A stretch of 21,470 bases of DNA from an uncultured Rhizobiaceae group bacterium (lineage in GTDB: Bacteria; Pseudomonadota; Alphaproteobacteria; Rhizobiales; Rhizobiaceae). Below are positions 7,282 through 16,100 of this stretch, piece after piece. The number at the start of each line of letters is the position of its first letter. Position 1 is the stretch's first letter. The DNA is taken from NCBI GenBank assembly GCA_938009335.1, contig CALLHT010000052.1, forward strand, positions 1 through 21,470. The letters are read 5' to 3'. The position numbers were made by a program, and so were the translations under genes. A model generated the notes under the pieces. The model had not been told where the DNA came from. It did no database searches and worked only from the letters and a program-made list of their open reading frames with translations.

Positions 7282-8987
7282 CAAAGCAACATTCAACCGT
7301 CTCCTATCAGGTTATGTGGAACCGGCTTATCTCGGTGGTCGAAGAGCAAGCACAGGCATTGGTACGCACTGCGTTTTCAACATCTGTACGTGAAGCTGGT
7401 GACCTTTCCGCTGGCGTATACGACACGCATGGACGCATGCTTGCGCAGGCGGTTACAGGAACCCCCGGCCATGTGAACGCCATGGCAGATGCAGTTGCGC
7501 ATTTCATTCGCCGTATTGGACGTCAGAATATGTTTGAAGGTGACATCTACATCACCAACGACCCTTGGGAGGGAACGGGCCATCTTCATGATATTACGAT
7601 TGTGACGCCTTCGTTTCACAGAGGTGTGCTTGTCGGATTCTTTGCCTGTACGGCGCATATTGTCGATATCGGTGGTCGAGGCTTTGGTGCGGATGCGGCG
7701 AGCGTTTATGAGGAAGGGCTGTACATTCCGATCATGAAATTCGCCAAGCGTGGGGAAGTTGATCAAACCTTGATCTCAATTGTGCGTGGTAATGTGCGGG
7801 AACCCGATCAGTTGGTGGGAGATATGTATGCCTTGGCAACGTGCAATGAAATCGGCCATCGCCGCCTGATCGATATGATGCAGGAGTTTGAGCTGGAGGA
7901 TTTGGAAGGCATTGCAAGCTTTGTCTTGGAAAGTTCCAAACGTGCGACGCTTGAGAAAATCAATGCACTACCGCGCGAAACTGCAACTGGTGAGATGACG
8001 GTAGACGGGTTTTCAAAACCGATCACGTTGAAAGTTAAACTGACGATTGAGCAGGATCGGATTATCTCAGATTTTGAAGGAACGTCCGGTCTTGATAAGA
8101 AAGGCATTAACTGTCCGCTGGTTTATGCAAAGGCTTATTCCTGCTATGCATTGAAATGCGCCATTGCGCCTGAAATCCCGAATAATCATGCGTCGCTTGA
8201 GCCGTTTGAGATCGTTGCGCCTGAAAACTCGATTGTGAATGCGGTTCATCCGGCACCGGTCGCTTTGCGTCATATTGTCGGGCATTTTGTGCCGGATGCG
8301 GTTTATGATGCGTTGGATAAGATTCTGCCTGAGACTGTGCCTGCGGAAGGCGCTGGTTGCCTGTGTAACTTCCAGGTTTCAGTGCGGCCAAGAACGGATG
8401 CTCCGGCACCAGAACACACGCGACGTTCAGAAGTGCTCACGTTCAATTCAGGAGGCTCTGGTGCGCGTCCCACTCAAGACGGTATGAATGCAACAGCTTT
8501 TCCATCCGGCGTGATGACCATGCCGGTTGAAGCAACGGAACATACGGGCCCTGTGATCATCTGGCGCAAAGAACTTCGCCCCGATAGTGGTGGTGCAGGC
8601 AAATATCGCGGCGGTCTTGGCCAATATATGGAAGTGGGCGCGACCGAGGGTCATGAGTTTGATTTTCAGGCGATGTTTGATCGTGTGAACCACCCGGCAC
8701 GCGGCCGCCAAGGTGGCGGAAATGGTGGCTCAACCACGATTGCGCAAGATGATGGCACCCCCATGAATGGCAAGGGAAAACAGTTTGTACCGCATGGGCG
8801 TAAAGTCATGTTGGCATTCCCGGGGGGCGCTGGATATGGCAAACCGGAGGAGCGCGAGGTCGATTTGGTAAAGCGTGACCTTGCCCGCGGCTACATTTCA
8901 GCAGATGTTGCGATGTCTCAATATGGCCTGAACGAAGAAGACGTTGAGGAAATCACTTCTGGCGTGAGGCAAGGATCAATCTCTTGA
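7278..8987 (+). CDS. hyuB: Hydantoinase/oxoprolinase subunit B (HyuB family)
   Basis: A 569-residue subunit that would complete hydrolytic ring opening of the activated cyclic amide made by HyuA. Family motifs are VMWNRLISVVEEQAQAL near the start (conserved N-terminal helix), NDPWEGTGHLHD (94-105), FACTAHIVDIGGRGFG, FNSGGSGARPTQDGMNA, WRKELRPDSGGAGKYRGGLG and the glycine-rich tail AFPGGAGYGKPEERE. Size is normal and no break is seen. It is translationally coupled to hyuA by a 4-base overlap. The stop is followed by a 168-base regulatory gap before the peroxidase-P450 gene, so it is probably the last gene of the LysR-controlled unit. Confidence 0.93.
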   Translation: MTKQHSTVSYQVMWNRLISVVEEQAQALVRTAFSTSVREAGDLSAGVYDTHGRMLAQAVTGTPGHVNAMADAVAHFIRRIGRQNMFEGDIYITNDPWEGTGHLHDITIVTPSFHRGVLVGFFACTAHIVDIGGRGFGADAASVYEEGLYIPIMKFAKRGEVDQTLISIVRGNVREPDQLVGDMYALATCNEIGHRRLIDMMQEFELEDLEGIASFVLESSKRATLEKINALPRETATGEMTVDGFSKPITLKVKLTIEQDRIISDFEGTSGLDKKGINCPLVYAKAYSCYALKCAIAPEIPNNHASLEPFEIVAPENSIVNAVHPAPVALRHIVGHFVPDAVYDALDKILPETVPAEGAGCLCNFQVSVRPRTDAPAPEHTRRSEVLTFNSGGSGARPTQDGMNATAFPSGVMTMPVEATEHTGPVIIWRKELRPDSGGAGKYRGGLGQYMEVGATEGHEFDFQAMFDRVNHPARGRQGGGNGGSTTIAQDDGTPMNGKGKQFVPHGRKVMLAFPGGAGYGKPEEREVDLVKRDLARGYISADVAMSQYGLNEEDVEEITSGVRQGSIS

Positions 8988-9012
8988 GCGTTATCAACCC
9001 TTTTTCCGAAAA

Positions 9013-9030
9013 ATCACGCTGATATCACGC
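9013..9030 (+). promoter_or_regulatory. Heptamer direct repeat, candidate SARP operator
   Basis: ATCACGC (9013-9019), TGAT, ATCACGC (9024-9030): two identical heptamers with an 11-base period. This is the spacing of the direct repeats bound by SARP-type activators. It lies 126 bases upstream of the peroxidase-P450 start and overlaps where a -35 would be if TACAGT (9045-9050) is the -10. The gap to that -10 is 14 bases, longer than the 8 usual at SARP promoters. A SARP-like regulator is encoded convergently on the other side of the gene. Confidence 0.4.
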
Positions 9031-9033
9031 GGT

Positions 9034-9064
9034 CTGTGTTCGAATACAGTCAGACTATTTCGAA
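9034..9064. promoter_or_regulatory. Near-perfect dyad and repeated TTCGAA
   Basis: CTGTGTTC/GAATACAG (9034-9049) is a 16-base palindrome with one mismatched pair, centred on TTCGAA. A second TTCGAA lies at 9059-9064, 20 bases downstream, or about two helical turns. This could be a repressor site for a dimeric regulator of the downstream gene. No protein can be assigned to it. Confidence 0.3.
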
Positions 9065-9124
9065 CGGGTTTGCTGGCTGCTCCGTCTTGAATTGAATCTT
9101 GCACCTACTCAATGCGCACGCTCG

Positions 9125-9149
9125 CCAGCAATTTCTATTGCTGGGGAGG
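9125..9149 (+). promoter_or_regulatory. Hairpin overlapping the strong Shine-Dalgarno of the peroxidase-P450 gene
   Basis: CCAGCAAT (9125-9132) pairs perfectly with ATTGCTGG (9137-9144) over a TTCT loop. The last two stem bases are the first two of GGGGAGG (9143-9149). That ribosome site lies 6 bases before GTG 9156 and decides the start of the gene. No T-run follows, so it is not a terminator. It may limit ribosome access or protect the 5' end. Confidence 0.5.
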
Positions 9150-9155
9150 CAAATT

Positions 9156-12100
9156 GTGAAACGAGATTTTTTCAGTAACCATATAGGAACATCCAGCGAG
9201 CTTACCATGATCGCGGATATCAGGCCCGGATTGGTCCCCGTCCGCGAATCGATCAGCTACTCCTCCCGGCTAAGACGCCATCTAAAAATGCTGAGTGCGA
9301 TGCGCCGGATGGGGATCGAGACGGATCGTGGTGGGCTTTATGTGGGGCCGATTGATACTTTGCGTACATTGCAATACGTGAAGTGGACCTTGATCGACAA
9401 TGACACAAAGATGTTGCTGACGGTGAATTTTGACCAGCCGTTGGAATCCTACATTCGGGATATCGTGGATATTGCAGGACCGCTTCTCGATACAATTCTA
9501 TGCCATTGTGTAGGCTTTGAAGGTGAGAATGGTGAAGAGGGTCACTATAGTGATCTTGGATATCACCGGTTTGCAAAATTCCCAGAGAAAAATCAGGTCG
9601 AGGTTGAACTCTTCGCAGCGGCCGCGCCAAATTTTACCGTTGATGATGCTGATTATTTCATCGAGCAGGATGCAGAGCGCCGTCGGGGGAAAATCAGAGA
9701 TGAGGCGGTATCTGACGATATTGCTTACAAAAAACTTTCCCCTCATGACTTGGACAAGCATACCGTTGGTCAGCAGTTCACAACACCCAAGCAGAAACTG
9801 GCGGATTCACTGATTGATAATCCCGGTCCCGTGCTGCATCAGGCGCTCAATATCATCCGTACGATGTATGAAAGCCATCATCTATTCCCGGCAAAGAACG
9901 ATGATGGTGCGGAAGTTCGCGATGATTTCCTCTACTATCGTTTGGCGGAAAGCCTTGTAGATGGATTTTGGGATGGAATTAGCCGACGTATCGAAGGGCC
10001 GATCAGAAAGGTTGAGCCACTGCTCTCAAAGCTTCCATCGATTCCTCCAGAGCTTGCACCGTTTATAAAAGACGGCAAATTTGTTATTCCGAAAGACCAA
10101 GCCAAGCTATGGGGTTTGGTTAAGGTTCTTCTCAGGCTTCTGCCGCCGTTCCTTCCGAGTTTGCCGTTGGAGGATGAAGAAAAAGCATCGCTTGAACTTA
10201 CGGTAAAACTCCTTACCGAGTTCGAGGAATCATTAGATTGGTTTGCGAAACGTCCGGCAGCACGGGAACGCGAGCGGATTCATGACAATGCGCCTGAAGA
10301 GGTCGAGTTGCAGGTGCCGATTGCAAAACGCCCCAAGAAGATTACGCATGCTTGTCTGGCGTTCCTACGGGTTGAGAATGTAGCAAAGGCGGCGGATTTT
10401 CTGCGCACGATGAATGGGCATCTTTTTCCGACAGATCTGGATGCAGAATCTGTGTTTTGGACTTTGAGTGTCACGAATAAAGGCCTCGAAGCGCTGAAAA
10501 TACCAAAAGCAACCAGAGACAGGTTTCCGGTTCCGTTCAAAGAAGGCATGGCTTCGCGTGCTGGCATGCTGGGCGACACGGATGGCAACCATCCGAAGGA
10601 ATGGAATTGGCCAGAAAACGCCGATGGTCGTGTCATCGACGAGTCTAGCATCGACATCATTGTACAGATGCAAACCCATGATCCAAAATGCAAAGCGGAT
10701 GAAACCTTCACTAAGAATGACCCCACAGCTAAAGGGCATCCGCTTAACAAGGCTTACAAACAGCTTGAAAAAACCGCTTCAGAGAACGGAATGAATTTGC
10801 TTGGTATTGAAGCCATGCAACGACGCCCTTCCAAAAACGGCTCGCCTAGGGGGCATCTCGATTTTGCCGATGGTGTGAGCCAGCCGAGCTTTGACGGTGA
10901 TGATGGTTACGACGCAGGACCTGAGTCGCCGAGGGATGAAGTCAAGAAGGCAAGCTCTGTTCGCGGGGATATCATCATCGGTCGCGAGAACAGTCTGGAT
11001 TATTCCCTGAACCAAAATGGGAAGACCTATCACAAAGGCGAAGATAGCAGATATGAGCGGTTTGATCCGCCTCTCATGGATGGAACATTCCAGATCATTC
11101 GTAAAACCAGTTTGGATGTAAAAGCATTCGACAATGTTCATAACAACATTGATGTGCCGGATTGTGACAAACCCGATCTTGAAGAAGTTCAGGAGAAAAT
11201 GTTCGGCCGCAAGAAAGACGGTACGTCGCTCTTCTCCAAAGTTTCTAATCCGACCGGGAATAATTTCAATTATGTGGATGACCCGCAGGGCAAAGTTTGT
11301 CCGCTTCAGTCACATATTCGCCGGGCTAACCCGCGTCGGACAAAAACGCCGCGCATATTGAGATCAGGGTTTTCGTTTGGTTCTTTTGATCATTCGCTCG
11401 ATCAAGATCGTGGCCTGATGTTCATTGCGTATAATGCAAATATTGCCGAACAGTTTGAACTCATTCAGCGATGGATCTCCGGTGGCAATATCACGGGCAT
11501 TTCCAGCCTTCACGGCGATCCTATTCTTGCGCCGGTGCGGCCTGGAAGTAATCGCGTATTCCGCTATTACAAGAATGGTGAGGTTGTGAAGGTTGAGCTG
11601 CCGGATAAACCGCTCGCGACCCTGCGTTGGGGGCTCTATGCTTTCGTGCCGTCAAAGGAGGGATTACGCGAACTGGCCAAACAGGTTGGGACGGAAAACA
11701 CATCTGAGTCTGAACTTGCAAACCTTGGCGCTGAGGTGATCAAAAAGCGGATTGAATCGGTTGCCCCCGATCAACGTGCCAAAGCATGGAAGATTTTGAT
11801 GGAAGATCGTGACCCCTATCGCCGCGACGAACGCGAGGCGGTTTGGGCCCATATCCGCCGCGATCATGATGGCGTCTATGACACAGGTGATGATGCATAC
11901 GGTGTGCTTGTCGGCTCGGCCAAAGATGTGAGCGAAATCTTCCAGAATGCAAAAGAGGATTACTCTGTCCGAGAGTATTGGGACCGAATGAGACAGTCTA
12001 TTGGCCCCCAAAGCCTTGGCTTCGACGAGAACCCCGCACGCGTTGGTAATTCTGACACCTATGCAAATGCGGTCAAGAAAGGTGACTACACAAAGGATAC

Positions 12101-13139
12101 GAGCGTTATTAATCCGTTCATTGCGAGTTTTACGCCGCAAAGAATTTTTTCAGATGCGTTTGCGCATGCCGATGCTCTGATCAAAGCGCTGCCGGAAGAG
12201 CATCAACCGATGCGGCGACCTGCGATCGGATCGATGCCCAATGACACTGAAGCTCCGCCTATAAAACCTTTGGGCAAGCGTTTGGATTTGAAACGTCTGA
12301 TTTTTGATGTTTCCGCACAGCTATCGGTTGATTGGTTCGGTTTGCCGGATGATTCAAAAATTCTGAAAATTGGAGGGCCACAAGATCCGCCACAAGACCC
12401 CGATGACGCAAATTCCAAAGCCCCAAGGCCGCATTGTCCTGAAGATTTGGTTGACGCATCGATTTACGTGTTCGGCCCAATGCCTTCGCCTTCAGTGATT
12501 GAAAACGCGACCAAAGGCCTGACAAGCGAAATTCCGCATATCTTGGCTAAACATTCTGCGGCTACCAAAAAGCCACCAAAGGATACATTGCTGGAAGAAC
12601 TGAAAGCAGCGCAGAAGAAAGACCCGAAACACTGGAGTGATAAGAAAATTGGAGAAGCGCTTGCTGGTGTGACCTTTGGGTTTGTTGGCCCAACGCCGGG
12701 GAGTTTCATGTCTGTGATTTCTGACTGGATTGCGAACAAAGACCTTTGGCGTGTCCAGCAGGATTTTCTATCTCAAACGGCCACGCTGAACGCCAAAAGT
12801 GCGGAAGCAGCACTTGAGCAATGGGTGTTGGACGGCATGCGTAGCAGTCCTAGCCCTGATTTATTGCATCGTAAAACGGTTGATAAGGTAAACTTAGGCA
12901 ACACGTCCGTTGCTGCAGACAGAAAGATAACCGTTGGTATTGGTTCTGCGATAGCCGATAACCGTGGTGTGGATACCCTGCTCTTTGGCGGTGATTATTT
13001 CGACACCAAGACACAACAGCCTCTGCATGCGTGTCCTGGCAAAAAGATCGGTCTGTTCACGATATACGGTGTTCTGGCAGCAATTTTCAAAAGCGGGAGA
13101 TTGAGGGCGGAAGGGCCGATTACCCTGAGAGTCGAATAG
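9156..13139 (+). CDS. DyP-type peroxidase-cytochrome P450 fusion protein
   Basis: A 1327-residue protein with three parts. Residues 1 to about 390 are unassigned: an alpha/beta segment around 85-165 (LLTVNFDQPLESYI, a Cys116-His117-Cys118 triplet), then helical, charged sequence. Residues about 395-835 are a dye-decolourising peroxidase domain: DFADGVSQP with Asp572, proximal haem ligand His720 in CPLQSHIRRANPR, distal Arg736, and the closing WGLYAFVPS. Residues about 880-1327 form a P450 domain with haem thiolate Cys1293 in PLHACPGKKIG. In that domain DGMR (1226-1229) replaces ExxR, and GPTPG (1178-1182) replaces the oxygen-activating acid-alcohol region. The first Gly of the DyP GxxDG motif is Asp569. 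There is no signal peptide, Tat motif, reductase or ferredoxin domain, so it is probably cytosolic and peroxide-driven (inference). GTG 9156 is chosen for its GGGGAGG site; ATG 9207 is a weaker alternative. The chemistry and substrate are unknown. Confidence 0.85.
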   Translation: MKRDFFSNHIGTSSELTMIADIRPGLVPVRESISYSSRLRRHLKMLSAMRRMGIETDRGGLYVGPIDTLRTLQYVKWTLIDNDTKMLLTVNFDQPLESYIRDIVDIAGPLLDTILCHCVGFEGENGEEGHYSDLGYHRFAKFPEKNQVEVELFAAAAPNFTVDDADYFIEQDAERRRGKIRDEAVSDDIAYKKLSPHDLDKHTVGQQFTTPKQKLADSLIDNPGPVLHQALNIIRTMYESHHLFPAKNDDGAEVRDDFLYYRLAESLVDGFWDGISRRIEGPIRKVEPLLSKLPSIPPELAPFIKDGKFVIPKDQAKLWGLVKVLLRLLPPFLPSLPLEDEEKASLELTVKLLTEFEESLDWFAKRPAARERERIHDNAPEEVELQVPIAKRPKKITHACLAFLRVENVAKAADFLRTMNGHLFPTDLDAESVFWTLSVTNKGLEALKIPKATRDRFPVPFKEGMASRAGMLGDTDGNHPKEWNWPENADGRVIDESSIDIIVQMQTHDPKCKADETFTKNDPTAKGHPLNKAYKQLEKTASENGMNLLGIEAMQRRPSKNGSPRGHLDFADGVSQPSFDGDDGYDAGPESPRDEVKKASSVRGDIIIGRENSLDYSLNQNGKTYHKGEDSRYERFDPPLMDGTFQIIRKTSLDVKAFDNVHNNIDVPDCDKPDLEEVQEKMFGRKKDGTSLFSKVSNPTGNNFNYVDDPQGKVCPLQSHIRRANPRRTKTPRILRSGFSFGSFDHSLDQDRGLMFIAYNANIAEQFELIQRWISGGNITGISSLHGDPILAPVRPGSNRVFRYYKNGEVVKVELPDKPLATLRWGLYAFVPSKEGLRELAKQVGTENTSESELANLGAEVIKKRIESVAPDQRAKAWKILMEDRDPYRRDEREAVWAHIRRDHDGVYDTGDDAYGVLVGSAKDVSEIFQNAKEDYSVREYWDRMRQSIGPQSLGFDENPARVGNSDTYANAVKKGDYTKDTSVINPFIASFTPQRIFSDAFAHADALIKALPEEHQPMRRPAIGSMPNDTEAPPIKPLGKRLDLKRLIFDVSAQLSVDWFGLPDDSKILKIGGPQDPPQDPDDANSKAPRPHCPEDLVDASIYVFGPMPSPSVIENATKGLTSEIPHILAKHSAATKKPPKDTLLEELKAAQKKDPKHWSDKKIGEALAGVTFGFVGPTPGSFMSVISDWIANKDLWRVQQDFLSQTATLNAKSAEAALEQWVLDGMRSSPSPDLLHRKTVDKVNLGNTSVAADRKITVGIGSAIADNRGVDTLLFGGDYFDTKTQQPLHACPGKKIGLFTIYGVLAAIFKSGRLRAEGPITLRVE

Positions 13140-13164
13140 AAGTCTGTAAACAGAACCTAGCGTC

Positions 13165-16100
13165 TTACAGCAGAAATTCGGTTATGCGTGACGGGTCGTT
13201 GATAAATCTTCCCGACTGAATTTCGTTTTGCATATGCTCGGCTCGTTCATGATGCCACTGCATGTCGAGGGTTCTTAGTTGCGGTACGGTTTCATCGATT
13301 GCTTCCAGAGCTTGATCCGGTTTTCCAAAAACGGCATTGAGCCTGGCCCGGTGCAGGGCAGTAACCGCCTTTTCGTGAACCGAGTTCCGATGATTGGCAA
13401 AATTGATGGCTGCGTCTAAATGTAAGGATGCTTTCTCGAACTGATCGTCAGGTGACGAATTGGGTTCGCTTGCTGTCAGCATTGCCAAGCTTCTGCAGGC
13501 CATGGCTGCGCCTATAGGGTCGCCAAATTTTGCAAGCTCTAAAGTCCGTTCTGCTGCAGCATACGCTTCAGTTCGACGGTCTGAATTTGCACAGGCATCG
13601 GATACCCAACCATAACAGAAAGAAATGTAAAATCGCATTTGGGTGGTCCAAAGGCGTTCTGCAGATGCGCACAGGATATCAATCCCAGTGGTATCACCGC
13701 TATCGCGCCATCTGGAATATCCATAAAGGCTGCGGGCCATATTGATCAGGTATGGAGAGTTTACAATTTCAGACCGTTTGCAGGAACGATGCGAAAGGTC
13801 CAAAGCTTCTGGCCATCGGCCTTGCCACAGCAATATTGCGGAACCCATATTGCAGATGGAACTTTCTATCTCATGGTTGAAGCGCTTAACCCGATCTAAC
13901 GCGAAAGCAATCATTTCATGAGCAGTTTTGAAATCGCCTTGATCTGATTTTACCACAGCCAACGTGGCCCGCGCGTAAGAAGAGAACACCGGCGCGTTTT
14001 GTCCATTGCCGGGGTTTTGGTCTTTTGCCGCCAATGCAATCTCAATATCACGGGTTGCACGCACATAGTCGCAACGGCCTGCATGGGCAAAGCCCCGTGT
14101 TGCGATAATATCCGATTCAAGACGTGCGTGATTTCCGATGCGCGCCAAATCCTCCGCTATGGTGAGGACTTTGATCGCGTCGGAGTGATCCCCGATTACC
14201 AGCTGGATATAGCCGATCCAATGGTTCACGACCGCCATAGCAATTGTGTCATTGAATTCGCGGGCAATCTGCACCGCTTTTTGAAGAACAGGAATTTGAT
14301 CACGCGCCGGTGCATAGATGCATGGTAATCCCCAGCGCATGGCGACGTTTAACCAACGTCTGCGGTTATCTTCACTCGGCTCACACTGATCGATCAAATC
14401 AAGGGCGGAAGTATACTGCGCTTTGGCACTATCCAATGATGATAGTTTTAATGCTTTGTCTCCGGCTCTAATCGCGTGGATTACGGCTTTTTCAAACTCA
14501 CCCGCTCCACGGTAGTGAAAGGCAAGTTGCTCTGAGATTTCATCTAATCCGGCAGCGCCAACACCCGCTTCGAGTTCCGATGCAAACTGTGCATGAAGGC
14601 TTCTTCGTTCTGCCAAGCCAATGGTATTGTATATGATGTCAAACGTTATGCCGTGCTTGAAATAGAGCGGATCACCTGTGGACCGCGAAGCAAGCAACCC
14701 AATCTCGACAAGGTAGGTGAGCTTGCGTTCGTCGATTGTTTGGCCAAGTATCTTTTCGAGCAGACTGAAACTCAGTCCGTCGCCGTAGATTGCGGTCGCC
14801 TTAACAATCTTTTGTAGATCCGTATCAAGACCTTCAAAGCGTGAAACCATCATGGCTTGCATGCTGCCCGGTAGATCATCTCCGGTAAGATCATCGGGAT
14901 CATCCGCCAGATTGTTCAGGAATGTTCGGCAAATCTCCTCAATAAAGAACGGGTTGCCGCCGGACTTGTTGTAGATGTATTGCCGACGCTTCGCTTCCGG
15001 TCTCCAGCCAAGAAGCTTCTCGGCAATTTCAATCACTTCATCCATATTCATGTTGGAAATGGATATGGGTTTCACATCAAACAGGTTTTCGTCAGTTATG
15101 GTGCTGCCGCGGATGGTGAACAAAAACAGGATTGGATGATCTTGTAACGTAGCAATGAACTTGCCCAGCATCGACCGCGAGGCGTCATCTGCCCACTGCC
15201 AGTCATCAAAAATGACAATTATCTGTCGTTGCGAAAGCGCGTTAATCAGTCTTGCTTCAAGCTTTGCAGGCGCGCCTCCAACATCTTCTGCGCCATTGCC
15301 ATTAAGACTCTGATCGAGCGCATACATCGACTCCAAAGGCGCGCTTCGGTCTTGGCGTCTGCATCGCACAAAGTGCACATCTTGGCCGGGTTCAATCTTC
15401 TGACGAATAAACTCGGTGACGAGCCGCGTTTTCCCGACGCCTGGTTCACCCATAACCACGACGCGTTCAAGTTGCCTTTTCTGAGCGGATTTCCAACTGG
15501 CCTCAATGTCAGACATAAAGCTGGTGCGGCCCACAAATGTGTCTTGTGAATGCCAAGCTTCGCCGCTTAGTAAAAATGAAGCACCCTGTTTCCCAAGCAA
15601 CGCCTGAACAGGAACCCGCTCTCCGTTGCTTCCAACTGAGGGTTGCTCCGCAAACGAGAACTGGGAGTGTAGCCTGCGAACCGATAGTTCCGTTGCCAAA
15701 ATATACGGCCCGTCAGGGCGGCGGGAGAGTTCAAGCGCGTTTGAAATTGGTGGACCAAAGACATCGTAAAGAATTGTTCGATCCTCAGAAATTCTGAGGT
15801 AAACAACCCCAGTATCAATGCCAATCCGGTATGAGAATTTCAGTCCGGCAGAGCTTTTCTGGTTTTCTGATTCTAAAGCCGTTTCGATTTCCAAGGCTGC
15901 ATCGAGTGCTTTCTGGATATCGTCTTCTTCGGTAGAGGTCGCGCCGAAGACGCCAAAGATTTCTCCACCGACACCAGTGGATGTAATGCCGCCATACTCT
16001 TCCAGTTTTTTGATGACAAAGCGTTTTTGAACACCAGTGCGTTCTTCAAATTCTTCAAGATCAATCAGCGAAGAATTGCTGCTGGGTACAATGCGTGCCA

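Noticed and set aside
8988..9030. Terminator after hyuB
   Set aside because: GCGTTATCA (8988-8996) can pair imperfectly with 9020-9030 and there is a short T5/A5 stem inside, but the stem has a bulge, is AT-rich at the centre and no T-run follows. The right arm also coincides with the direct repeat.
9099..9155. TTG start at 9099 for the peroxidase-P450 protein
   Set aside because: The added 19 residues have no ribosome site and would place the hairpin and GGGGAGG inside the coding region. GTG 9156 is better supported.
13140..13164. Bidirectional terminator between the convergent peroxidase-P450 and SARP genes
   Set aside because: Only a TCTGT/ACAGA dyad with almost no loop is present (13143-13154), without T-runs on either strand. 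It is too weak to call.
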